From Anaeromyxobacter diazotrophicus (GTDB taxonomy: Bacteria > Myxococcota > Myxococcia > Myxococcales > Anaeromyxobacteraceae), in the NCBI RefSeq assembly GCF_013340205.1, contig NZ_BJTG01000008.1, forward strand, positions 186,001 to 250,000: 64,000 nt of DNA, written 5' to 3'. Shown in pieces: positions 18,411-26,317 of the stretch. Position 1 is the stretch's first letter. The number at the start of each line of letters is the position of its first letter. The position numbers and the translations under genes are program-made. Below the pieces are notes generated by a model. That model had not been told where the DNA came from, searched no databases, and worked only from the letters and a program-made list of their open reading frames with translations.

Positions 18411-19049
18411 ATGACGCCAGGGGCCAAACCGTCCATCGCGGACCGGCTCTGGGAGGCCTCCCGCGCCGAGTTCTCGCTGCGCGGTTACCACGGGGCGCGC
18501 GTGCAGGGCATCGCCCGCCGCGCCGGCTGCAACGTGGCGCTCCTCTACCGTCACTGGGCGTCAAAGCGGGCGCTCTACCTCGAGGTGCTGCGCACGATCT
18601 GGAGCGCCATGCTCGGGAACGTGGTGCAGCTCATCGAGACCGGCCGCGGCGCGCCCGCCGTCGTCGGCGCCTACCTGGACGCGAACCTGCGCGACCCGCT
18701 CGGCGCGCAGATCATCATCCGCGAGTTCCTCGACGGCGGCCCCTTCCTCAACGAGCTGTTCGAGGCCGAGCCCGAGCTGGTCGCGCCTGTCCGCCGCGCG
18801 GTGCAGGCGATCTCCGGCGAGGCGGCCCCCGGCGCCCCGGCCCTCCGCCCCGGCCTGGATCCCACCCTGGTCGTGCTGAGCGTCGGCGGCCTCGCCGCGC
18901 TCGTCGCCTCCGCGCACGAGGCGGCCCGGCCGTTCTTCGCCCAGCCGGTGCCGGCCGAGGTGTGGCGCCAGCACCTCTACGACCTGCTCTTGCACGGCGT
19001 GCTCGGCTGCCAGGACCAGCCCGCCGGCGGGCCGCCGCCCGCGGCCTGA
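18411..19049 (+). CDS. TetR-family transcriptional regulator
   Basis: About 212 residues. The N-terminal helix-turn-helix spans the GARVQGIARRAGCNVALLYR stretch followed by HWASKRALYLEVL, the TetR signature. The C-terminal ligand domain is not assignable. The ATG at 18411 places the DNA-binding domain at the normal distance from the start and leaves the promoter and palindrome upstream; a TTG start inside the palindrome at 18351 would add 20 residues and is less likely. Target genes may include dinB (divergent) or the oxidase downstream, but nothing in the sequence decides this. Confidence 0.85.
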   Translation: MTPGAKPSIADRLWEASRAEFSLRGYHGARVQGIARRAGCNVALLYRHWASKRALYLEVLRTIWSAMLGNVVQLIETGRGAPAVVGAYLDANLRDPLGAQIIIREFLDGGPFLNELFEAEPELVAPVRRAVQAISGEAAPGAPALRPGLDPTLVVLSVGGLAALVASAHEAARPFFAQPVPAEVWRQHLYDLLLHGVLGCQDQPAGGPPPAA

Positions 19050-19094
19050 TCGTTTCGGTTTTCCCCCCGCCCCTCCGGGGCTACTCTCCCCGCC

Positions 19095-20207
19095 ATGCGT
19101 CACGACGTGGTGGTGATCGGTGCCGGGGTGCAGGGCTGCGCGGTCGCGCTGCGGCTCGCGCAGGCGGGGAAGGACGTCCTCGTGCTGGAGCGGAGCATCC
19201 CGGGGGCGGAGGCCTCCAGCGCGGCGGGCGGGATCCTCTCGCCCGGCGTGGAGGCGGTGGAGCCGGGGCCCTTCTACGCGCTGTGCCGCGCCTCGCTGGC
19301 GCGCTACCCGGCGCTGGTGCGGGAGGTCGAGGCCGCGACCGGCGTGGCGGTCGGCTACCGCGAGGGCGGCACGCTCGAGGTGGCGCTGGAGGACGACCAC
19401 GCCCAGCTCCTCGCCGCCCGCGCCGAGCGGCTGGAGCGGCAGGGGCTCCCGGCGGAGGTGCTCGACGACGCCGCGGCGCGGCGGCTCGAGCCCGGCCTCT
19501 CCCCGGAGACGCGCGGGGCGCTCTTCTTCCCCGACGAGGCGTCGCTCGACCCGCGCCTCCTCTCGCGCGCGCTCTACCTCGCGGCGCGCGCCGCCGGCGC
19601 CCGCTTCCAGACCGGGCAGGTGCTGCGCATCGTCCACGAGGGCGGGCGCGCCGTGGCGGTGGAGCACGACGCGGGCCGCCTCGACGCCGGCGCGGTGGTG
19701 CTCGCCGCCGGCGCCTGGAGCGCGCTCGTGCCCGGCAGCGGGCTGCCGCGCGGCGCGGTGCGCCCGGTGCGCGGCCAGATCGCGCTCCTCGACACGCGCC
19801 AGCGCCTGCTCTCGCGCGTCGTCTTCAGCGACAAGGGGTACGTCGTGCCGCGCGCCGACGGCCGGCTCCTGTGCGGCTCGACCATGGAGGAGGTGGGCTT
19901 CGAGAAGGCGGTCACCGCCGGCGGCCTGCACCGCGTGCTGGGCATGGCGCTCGAGCTCGCCCCCGCGCTCGAGCACGTGCCGGTGGTGGAGACCTGGTCG
20001 AACTTCCGCCCCGCCTCGCCGGACGGCGCACCGGTGCTCGGGCCGTCGAGCGTGGCCGGGCTCTTCTACGCCACCGGCCACACCCGCAACGGCATCCTCC
20101 TCACCGCCATCACCGCCGACGCGGTGGCCGCCGCCGTGCTGGGCCAGCCGCCCCCGGTGGACCTGGCGCCCTTCTCGGTGGAGCGGCTGGCGCCGCGGGG
20201 AGCGTAG
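19095..20207 (+). CDS. thiO: FAD-dependent glycine oxidase/D-amino-acid oxidase-like protein (ThiO)
   Basis: A 370-residue flavoenzyme of the DAO superfamily. The dinucleotide loop VVVIGAGVQG is at residues 5-14 and the C-terminal substrate/FAD region ATGHTRNGILLTA matches glycine oxidases, which make the iminoglycine needed for the thiazole of thiamin. No other thiamin gene is in the window, so assignment to ThiO over another amine oxidase rests on family similarity alone. Confidence 0.78.
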   Translation: MRHDVVVIGAGVQGCAVALRLAQAGKDVLVLERSIPGAEASSAAGGILSPGVEAVEPGPFYALCRASLARYPALVREVEAATGVAVGYREGGTLEVALEDDHAQLLAARAERLERQGLPAEVLDDAAARRLEPGLSPETRGALFFPDEASLDPRLLSRALYLAARAAGARFQTGQVLRIVHEGGRAVAVEHDAGRLDAGAVVLAAGAWSALVPGSGLPRGAVRPVRGQIALLDTRQRLLSRVVFSDKGYVVPRADGRLLCGSTMEEVGFEKAVTAGGLHRVLGMALELAPALEHVPVVETWSNFRPASPDGAPVLGPSSVAGLFYATGHTRNGILLTAITADAVAAAVLGQPPPVDLAPFSVERLAPRGA

Positions 20208-20252
20208 CGGCGCCGTGTTGCGGGCACGCCCCGGCCCCCCAAGCTTTGGGGC

Positions 20253-21164
20253 GTGCCCCTCGCCCCCGACGTCGAGCGCGTGCTCGACCACCTGGCCGGC
20301 CGCATCCGCCGCGGGCAGCTGGTGGTGCTGGTCGGCGCCGGCGCCTCGCGCTGGGCGGCGCTGCCCACCTGGAAGCAGGCCGTCTGCGAGCTGGCGCGCG
20401 ACCTCGCGCCCGCCCTCGAGGCGGCGGTGCCGGAGGCCGCGCGCCGGTTCACGCCCCCCTCGCCGGACGACCCGCTCTCGGTCGACGCCTTCCTGAAGAT
20501 CGGCGAGGCGTTCCGCTGGGTCTGCGGCGAGGAGCGGCTGCACGAGCGCCTGCGCCGGCTGTTCGACGCCTCGCACATCGACGCCGCCGACCTGCCGCTC
20601 CACCGCCTGCTGGTGCGGTTCGCCGACCACGTGCCCGCCATCTACACCACCAACTTCGACGACCTGCTCGAGCGCGCGTTCGGAGCCGCCGGGCGCGCCT
20701 ACCAAGTGGTGGCGGAGCCGCGCGACCTGCACGCCTGGCGCTTCGACGAGATCGACGGCGAGTTCGTGCCGCGCTTCCCCATCTACAAGCTGCACGGCTC
20801 GCTCGGCCGGCCCGGCTCGCTGGTGCTGGGCGAGTCGGACTTCCAGCGGCGGCAGGGCCTCGCCTCGCACCCGATCGACCTGCGCTTCTGCTCCGACGTG
20901 GTCGGCCGCGAGGTGCTCCTCGTCGGCTACTCCTTCTCCGACCCCAACGTCCGCTGGCTGTGGGCGAAGCTGCGCGACCTCGACGTGCTCCCGGTCGCCC
21001 ACTTCCTCGAGCTGGGCGAGTCCACCGACCTCGACGTGGCCTACTTCCTCAAGGACCGCATCCACCGGATCGACCTGCGCGCCGGCGACCGCGAGCGCCC
21101 GCGCGAGCTGCTCGAGTTCCTGGAGCGGCTGCTCGGCCGGATCACTCCACCCAGTCGGCGATGA
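20253..21164 (+). CDS. SIR2-like NAD-binding domain protein
   Basis: A 303-residue standalone SIR2-like protein. NAD-binding GAGAS is at residues 28-32, YTTNFDDLLE at 131-140 (Asn134, Asp136), the catalytic His181 in YKLHGSLG, and VGYSFSDPN at 224-232. Sirtuin zinc cysteines are absent, as in the SIR2_2 group. In anti-phage systems such domains are NAD hydrolases, but those usually have partner domains or genes; none is obvious here. Its 3' end overlaps the convergent lipoprotein gene by 23 bases. Confidence 0.82.
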   Translation: MPLAPDVERVLDHLAGRIRRGQLVVLVGAGASRWAALPTWKQAVCELARDLAPALEAAVPEAARRFTPPSPDDPLSVDAFLKIGEAFRWVCGEERLHERLRRLFDASHIDAADLPLHRLLVRFADHVPAIYTTNFDDLLERAFGAAGRAYQVVAEPRDLHAWRFDEIDGEFVPRFPIYKLHGSLGRPGSLVLGESDFQRRQGLASHPIDLRFCSDVVGREVLLVGYSFSDPNVRWLWAKLRDLDVLPVAHFLELGESTDLDVAYFLKDRIHRIDLRAGDRERPRELLEFLERLLGRITPPSRR

Positions 21165-22185
21165 AGACGTTCGTCTCGCCCGGGCGCGAGCCGTTCCGGT
21201 TGGAGGCGAAGACCAGCTTCTTCCCGTCGGGCGAGAACATCGGGAAGCCGTCGAAGGTGTCGTTGTAGGTGATGCGCTCGAGCCCGGTGCCGTCGTCGTT
21301 CACGAGGTAGAGGTCGAAGTCGCGCCCCCGCGGATCGGCCACGTTCGAGGCGAAAATGATGCGGCGGCCGTCGGGGTGGAAGAAGGGCGCGAAGCTGGCG
21401 GCGCCGAGGTGCGTCACCTGCCGCTGGTTCCGGCCGTCGGCGTCCATCACCCAGATCTCGAGCTGCGTCGGGCGCACCAGCTTCTGCGCCAGGAGCGCCC
21501 GGTACTCCGCCAGCGCCGCCGCGTCCTTGGGGCGGCTCGCGCGGTAGACGATGCGCTTCCCGTCCGCCGAGAAGAAGGCCCCGCCGTCGTAGCCGGGCGT
21601 GTCGGTGAGGCGGGTGAGGCCGGAGCCGTCGAGGCGCATCTTGTACAGGTCGAGGTCGCCGTCGCGGGTGGAGGTGAAGACGATCCAGCCGTCCTTCGAG
21701 ATGGTGGCCTCGGCGTTGTAGCCCGGGGCGTGCGCCAGCGGGGCGAGGTCGCTCCCGTCCGGGCGCGCCGTGTAGAGCTGGTAGTCGTAGAGCGCCCAGC
21801 TGTAGCCGTGCGACATGTCCGGCGGCGGCGGGCAGTCCGGGCTCGCCTCGTGCGTCGACGCGTAGAGCAGCCGGTCGCCGCCGGGGAAGAAGTAGCCGCA
21901 GGTGACGCGCCCGCGGCCGGTCGAGACGAGGCGCGGCGAGGAGCCGTCGGCGCCCATCACGTACTCCTGGTCGCAGGCGCGCCCGTCGCGCGTGGACTGG
22001 AAGACGAGCTCCCGCCCGTCGAAGCTGAAGTAGGCCTCCGCGTTCTCGCCGCCGAACGTGAGCTGGCGGAGGTGGGCGAGGTGGCGCTCCTGCGGCAGCC
22101 GGAGCTCGCGGGAGGCCGGAGCGGCGGGTGGGCGCGAGGCGCAGGCGGACAGCGACACGGCGAACAGGAGGGCGGCGCGGTTCAC
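21142..22185 (-). CDS. TolB-like beta-propeller lipoprotein
   Basis: A 347-residue exported protein. From GTG 22185 the N-terminus VNRAALLFAVSLSACASRPP has a short positive start, hydrophobic core and lipobox LSAC (Cys15). The mature part contains WD40/PD40-type repeats of the pattern SADGKRIVYRASR, HPDGRRIIFASN and SPDGKKLVFASN, as in TolB and related propellers. Such proteins are usually periplasmic or outer-membrane scaffolds. No pal or tolA is nearby, so I do not call it tolB. Confidence 0.82.
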   Translation of the reverse strand: MNRAALLFAVSLSACASRPPAAPASRELRLPQERHLAHLRQLTFGGENAEAYFSFDGRELVFQSTRDGRACDQEYVMGADGSSPRLVSTGRGRVTCGYFFPGGDRLLYASTHEASPDCPPPPDMSHGYSWALYDYQLYTARPDGSDLAPLAHAPGYNAEATISKDGWIVFTSTRDGDLDLYKMRLDGSGLTRLTDTPGYDGGAFFSADGKRIVYRASRPKDAAALAEYRALLAQKLVRPTQLEIWVMDADGRNQRQVTHLGAASFAPFFHPDGRRIIFASNVADPRGRDFDLYLVNDDGTGLERITYNDTFDGFPMFSPDGKKLVFASNRNGSRPGETNVFIADWVE

Positions 22186-22255
22186 GCCCGCTTCATAGCG
22201 GCGAGCGGGCGGCTGCCCGTGCCCCATCGAGGCCCAGCCGCCCCGCCGCGAGGGT

Positions 22256-22272
22256 GCTCTCTCACGGAGAGC
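22256..22272. other. Small hairpin in the gap between the divergent lipoprotein gene and the next gene
   Basis: GCTCTC and GAGAGC pair around a 5-base loop. It lies in the 190-base spacer between divergent genes. No promoter boxes could be confidently placed here. Confidence 0.3.
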
Positions 22273-22375
22273 GCGGGTTCGCTGGTGGGGCTGGGTCGCG
22301 AAGGCAACACCCCTCCTACGCCCGCGCCGGCTGGCTTGTCCGCCCTCCGGCTCCCGCCCAGATTGAGGCGCCGGG

Positions 22376-22789
22376 ATGCTCTCCACCTTCACGATCCTCT
22401 TCCTCTTCCGGTTCGGGTCCATCCCGCCGCCCCGCCAGCCGGCCATCTCCTTCCGCGCCGAGGCGCACGCGGCGGCCGTCGAGAGCGCGGCGGCGTGGGC
22501 CCCCCTCCACGGCCCCGCCTCCGGGGCGGAGGCGCGGGGCGACGGCCCCGGCGATCCCGGCGGTCTCGACGGTCCCGACCTCCCGCTCCTGTACGGCACC
22601 GGGCCGGTTCAGGGCCCGCTCCGCCCGGCATACCGTCCGAGCGAGTGGGTGTCGTCGGTGGCTCACCAGCTCCATCTGGCCGACCACCCGCTGGCGCGCG
22701 CGGCCCTCTGGCTCTCCGGCATCCCGGTCCAGGTCGACGCCCGCCCACCCGGCAAGGTGGTGGTCCGGCTCACCCTCCGCGGGTTCTAG
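22376..22789 (+). CDS. Hypothetical protein
   Basis: A 137-residue reading frame starting MLSTFTILFLFRFGSIPPPR. Third codon positions are almost all G or C, as in the neighbouring genes, which supports coding. The N-terminus is hydrophobic and aromatic; the middle is Gly/Pro/Ala-rich; the C-terminal 50 residues (WVSSVAHQLHLADHPLARAA onward) look like an ordered segment. No family recognised. It is divergent from the propeller lipoprotein. Confidence 0.5.
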   Translation: MLSTFTILFLFRFGSIPPPRQPAISFRAEAHAAAVESAAAWAPLHGPASGAEARGDGPGDPGGLDGPDLPLLYGTGPVQGPLRPAYRPSEWVSSVAHQLHLADHPLARAALWLSGIPVQVDARPPGKVVVRLTLRGF

Positions 22790-22829
22790 CGGCTGGCGCC
22801 TGCCCGGCCGTTGGTAGGCCCGGCCGGGT

Positions 22830-24062
22830 GTGGCAGACTCCCGGGCGGTGACCGGACGATCGCCTCGCTCCCCGCTCCTCGCGCTCCTCCTCGCTGCCGC
22901 CTGCAGCCGGCCCGTGCCGCCGCGGCCGCCAGCGGCCGCGCAGGCGAGCGCCCCGCCGCCCGCGACGCGCGGCCAGCTCGCCCAGGTCCGCCCGCCCCCC
23001 GCCCCCTGCGCCCGGCGCGGCCCCGCCCGGCTCCTGCTGGAGGAGGCGGACCTCGAGCTCGATCGCGGTCAGCCGGCGCGCGCGCTGGCGTGCGCCGAGG
23101 AGGCGCTGCGCCTCGCGCCGCGGCTGGTGGCCGGCCTGCGGCTCCGCGCCGAGGCCCTCGTCGACCTCGACCGGCTCGACGACGCGCGCCTCGCGCTCTC
23201 GCGCGCGCTCGCCATCGACCCCGACGACGCGGAGACGCTCCACGCCGCGGCCGACCTGTACGTGGCGCGCCTCCCCGGGGACCGCGCCACGCTCGAGCTC
23301 GGGCTCGAGTACGCCCTGCGCGGCGCCCGGGCCGCCGAGCGGCGCGGCCGCGCCGACGCGGAGCTCACCGGGGCGCTCGTCCTGCTCGCCGCCATGGCCG
23401 AGAACGACCTGGGCGAGAGCCGCGCGGCGCTCGCCCACGCCGAGCGGGCGCTGGCGCTCCACCGGGGCGACGTCGACGCGCAGTACGAGCGGGGGGTGGC
23501 CCTCTACGAGCTGTGCCGCTTCGACGAGGCGCGCGGGGCGCTGGAGCGCGTCCGCGCGCAGAAGCCCGAGGACGCCTGGACGCTGCACTACCTGGCGCTC
23601 GTGGCCGAGCGCTCCGGCCAGGGGCGCCACGCCGAGGAGCTGGAGCGGCGGGCGCGCACCCTCGCCCCGGACGAGCTGGGCGGCGGGGTCACCATCGCGC
23701 GGGCCGACTTCGAGGCGGAGGTGCGGCGCGCGGTGGCGGCGCTGCCGGAGGTCGAGCGGCGGGCGCTCCAGGCGGTGCCGCTCGAGGTGGCCGACGTGCC
23801 CGCCCTGGACGACCTCACGGCGGTCGATCCGCCCCTGTCGCCCTCCATCCTGGGCCTCTTCCGGGGCCCCTCCGAGGGCGAGCCCTGCCTCCCGGAGGAC
23901 GGCCCCCGCTGCCGCAGCGTGGTGCTCTACCGGCTCAACCTGGCGCGCTTCGCGCGGAGCCAGGCCGACCTCTCGGAGCAGGTGCGCGTCACGCTCCTGC
24001 ACGAGCTCGGGCACCTGCACGGGGAGTCGGACGACGAGCTGCGCGCCCGCGGCCTGGAGTAG
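22830..24062 (+). CDS. TPR lipoprotein with C-terminal zincin-like metallopeptidase motif
   Basis: A 410-residue predicted lipoprotein: LLALLLAAACSRP near the N-terminus gives a signal peptide with lipobox AAAC. Tetratricopeptide-like helices cover about residues 65-290 (for example ALACAEEALRLAPRLVAGL). The last 20 residues begin with HELGHLHGESDDEL, an HExxH zinc motif like that of the small MMP1-type zincins, which normally are separate proteins of about 120 residues. The start is GTG 22830; GTG 22848 is also possible. Confidence 0.8.
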   Translation: MADSRAVTGRSPRSPLLALLLAAACSRPVPPRPPAAAQASAPPPATRGQLAQVRPPPAPCARRGPARLLLEEADLELDRGQPARALACAEEALRLAPRLVAGLRLRAEALVDLDRLDDARLALSRALAIDPDDAETLHAAADLYVARLPGDRATLELGLEYALRGARAAERRGRADAELTGALVLLAAMAENDLGESRAALAHAERALALHRGDVDAQYERGVALYELCRFDEARGALERVRAQKPEDAWTLHYLALVAERSGQGRHAEELERRARTLAPDELGGGVTIARADFEAEVRRAVAALPEVERRALQAVPLEVADVPALDDLTAVDPPLSPSILGLFRGPSEGEPCLPEDGPRCRSVVLYRLNLARFARSQADLSEQVRVTLLHELGHLHGESDDELRARGLE

Positions 24063-24078
24063 CCGGGGCAGGCGCCGC

Positions 24079-24108
24079 TTGACCGGGCGCGCGCCGGCGC
24101 GGTTAGCT
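24079..24108 (+). promoter_or_regulatory. Possible promoter for the 80-residue hypothetical gene
   Basis: TTGACC (24079-24084), 18 bases, TTAGCT (24103-24108). The ATG at 24116 would make the mRNA nearly leaderless. Confidence 0.4.
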
Positions 24109-24115
24109 CTCACCC

Positions 24116-24358
24116 ATGGCGAACGGCGACCGCTGGGAGCGCTGGGGCGTGAGCTACACCACGCGCGAGGGCAGGCCCGTCCTCTCGGAGGAGTCGATCT
24201 GGCAGCTCGAGCTGCTCCACCCGGAGGCGGTGGAGCGGACGCCCGAGGGCGCGCTCTACCTGCACCTCGACCAGACCTACCTCGTCACCGCGATCCCCGG
24301 GCGCGCCTTCCGCGCGCTGGTCCCGGCCGAGCGGCCGAGGCGCGTGGCGCCCCGCTAG
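24116..24358 (+). CDS. Small hypothetical protein
   Basis: An 80-residue protein beginning MANGDRWERWGVSYTTREGR. It is rich in Glu, Leu and aromatic residues, soluble, with no signal peptide or known motif. A promoter-like sequence is directly upstream and codon bias is typical for this region. It converges on, and overlaps by 4 bases, the next small gene. Confidence 0.55.
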   Translation: MANGDRWERWGVSYTTREGRPVLSEESIWQLELLHPEAVERTPEGALYLHLDQTYLVTAIPGRAFRALVPAERPRRVAPR

Positions 24359-24660
24359 GGCTTGCGCCGCGGCCCGTGCGGCCCGCCGCCCCGCCGCACG
24401 TGCATCGCGTTCATCTCGGGCGACTGGGGCGGCTCGGGCTCGATGAGGTTCGTGAGGTCGTCCTCGGGGCCGGGCAGGTCGCCGCCCGAGTCGCCGCCGA
24501 GCCGGGTCGGCGCGGCGCCCCCGACGTTCGAGAGCGGCACCACCCGCTCGCCGCGCTCGTCGTCGAAGTCCGGCCGCTCCCGCGCCCGCACCGTCGGCTC
24601 GGGGAGGTCGGGACCGTCGTCTTCGAGGGAGGGGCGGGGGCTCTTGCGGCGCTCTTTCAC
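24355..24660 (-). CDS. Small acidic/proline-rich hypothetical protein
   Basis: About 101 residues from a GTG at 24660, beginning VKERRKSPRPSLEDDGPDLP. The sequence is hydrophilic, rich in Asp, Glu, Pro and Arg, and probably disordered, ending in a basic RRGGGPHGPRRKP tail. No family is recognised. The codon bias is normal but low complexity lowers confidence that it is a real gene. Confidence 0.45.
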   Translation of the reverse strand: MKERRKSPRPSLEDDGPDLPEPTVRARERPDFDDERGERVVPLSNVGGAAPTRLGGDSGGDLPGPEDDLTNLIEPEPPQSPEMNAMHVRRGGGPHGPRRKP

Positions 24661-24704
24661 GCTCCAACGGTGAGGCGCCGCTCGGCCGCCGGCAACGCCG
24701 GGCC

Positions 24705-26138
24705 CTAGCTGGAGCGGAGCCGGGCGAAGAGGCGCTCGTACGCCCCGGCGCTGGCGCGCCAGGAGAAGTCCTGCGCCATGCCGCGCTCCTGCAGCCCGCG
24801 CCAGGCGCGCGCGTCGCGGTAGACGTCGAGCGCGCGCCGCAGCGCGGTGGTCATGGCGGCCGGGTGGTACTCGTGGAAGGTGAAGCCGGTGCCGCGCCGG
24901 GCGCCGTCGAAGTCCTCCACCGTGTCGGCGAGCCCGCCCACCGCCCGCACCACCGGCACCGTGCCGTAGCGGAGCGAGTACATCTGGTTGAGCCCGCACG
25001 GCTCGAAGCGGCTCGGCATGAGGAAGGCGTCCGCGCCCGCCTCCATCCGGTGGGCGAGCTCCTCGTCGAAGCCGATCCGCGCCGCCAGCCGCGCGGGCAC
25101 CTCGCGCGCCGCCCGCGCGAACAGCTCCTCGTAATCGCGCCGCCCGCTGCCGAGCAGCGCGAGCTGGACGTCGAGCTGGAGCAGCGCCGGGAGCGCCGCC
25201 GCCACGAGGTCGATCCCCTTCTGCTCGGCGAGCCGGCCGACCATGGCGACCACGGGAACGTCCGCCCGCACCGGCAGCCCCAGCTCGCGCTGCAGCGCCT
25301 GCTTGCAGCGCGCCTTCCCGGCGAGGGCGGCGCGGTCGTAGTGCGCGGCGAGCTGCGGATCGCGGGCCGGGTCCCACACCGCGTCGTCGATGCCGTTCAG
25401 GATCCCGGAGAGCCGCCCGGCGCGGTGGCGCAGGAGCCCGTCGAGCGAGCAGCCGTGCTCGGGGGTGAGGATCTCCCGCGCGTAGTTGGGGGAGACCGTG
25501 GTGACCGCGTCGGAGAAGACGATCCCCGCCTTCATGAAGTTGAGCTGGTCGTAGAACTCGACCGCCTCGTAGCGGAACACCTCCCATGGCAGGCCCACCG
25601 CCGGCACGAGCTCCTTCGGGAACACGCCCTGGTAGGCCAGGTTGTGGATGGTGTAGACGCTGCGCGCGCGGCCGGCCCAGCCCGCCTGCGGGTGCTCGTG
25701 GCGCAGCATCCAGGCGCCGAGCGCGGCCTGCCAGTCGTGCAGGTGGACCACGTCGGGCGCGAAGCCGAGCGCGCGCGGCACCTCCAGCGCGGCCCGGCAC
25801 AGGAACGCGAAGCGCTGGGCGTTGTCGGGGTAGTCGCGCCCGTGCTCCTGGTAGAGGCCGCGGCGGTGGCCGAACCAGCGCTCGTGCTCGACGAGGAGCG
25901 CCTCGGCGCCGCCGAGCCGGCCCCGCCACAGCCCGCCCACCTCGCCGCGCGCGTGCACCACCTCGGGGAGCCGGGTGAGCGCGTGGGCCGACGGGTCGAT
26001 GGAGCCGTAGCGCGGCGTCACCACCTTCACCGCGTGCCCGCGCGCCGCGAGCGCCGCGGGCAGCGCGCCGGCCACGTCGCCCAGCCCGCCCGTCTTCGAG
26101 AAGGGCGCCACCTCGGAGGCGACGAAGAGGACGTTCAT
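24705..26138 (-). CDS. glgA: Glycogen synthase
   Basis: A 477-residue GT5 enzyme that elongates alpha-1,4-glucan from ADP-glucose. The KTGGLGDV motif at residues 15-22 binds ADP-glucose; the C-terminal Rossmann domain has MVGRLAEQKGIDL and the FLMPSRFEPCGLNQMYSLRYGT signature. Length matches bacterial GlgA. The upstream gap to galT contains a dispersed repeat rather than a clear promoter. Confidence 0.94.
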   Translation of the reverse strand: MNVLFVASEVAPFSKTGGLGDVAGALPAALAARGHAVKVVTPRYGSIDPSAHALTRLPEVVHARGEVGGLWRGRLGGAEALLVEHERWFGHRRGLYQEHGRDYPDNAQRFAFLCRAALEVPRALGFAPDVVHLHDWQAALGAWMLRHEHPQAGWAGRARSVYTIHNLAYQGVFPKELVPAVGLPWEVFRYEAVEFYDQLNFMKAGIVFSDAVTTVSPNYAREILTPEHGCSLDGLLRHRAGRLSGILNGIDDAVWDPARDPQLAAHYDRAALAGKARCKQALQRELGLPVRADVPVVAMVGRLAEQKGIDLVAAALPALLQLDVQLALLGSGRRDYEELFARAAREVPARLAARIGFDEELAHRMEAGADAFLMPSRFEPCGLNQMYSLRYGTVPVVRAVGGLADTVEDFDGARRGTGFTFHEYHPAAMTTALRRALDVYRDARAWRGLQERGMAQDFSWRASAGAYERLFARLRSS

Positions 26139-26165
26139 TCCGTGTTCACGTTAGCAGCAGAAGCG

Positions 26166-26315
26166 GGTGGGGGCCCCGCGAAGCGGGGGAGGGCGGAGCC
26201 CTCTCGGCGGGGCGCGGGCGCGGGGGCGGCGCAGCCGCGCGCGCCAGCGCACGGGACCCGCCGCGCGGGGTGGGGCCCCAGCCAGCTCTGCTGGATGGGG
26301 CGGGGCGCAGCCCCG
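26166..26315 (+). repeat. Dispersed GC-rich repeat, about 150 bp, copy 1
   Basis: Fills the space between galT and glgA. It shares ordered blocks with the reverse complement of 52854-53008: GGCGGAGCCC, GGCGGGGCGC, GCACGGGACCCGCC, GGTGGGGCCCC and GGGGCGGGGCGCAGCCC. Internal inverted repeats suggest a folded RNA or DNA element. No reading frame is shared. Confidence 0.8.
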
Positions 26316-26317
26316 TT

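Noticed and set aside
16061-21268. Plus-strand open frame of about 1735 codons across dinB, TetR, thiO and the SIR2 gene
   Set aside because: It crosses several well-supported genes in other frames and has no recognisable domain. High GC makes long stop-free frames common here.
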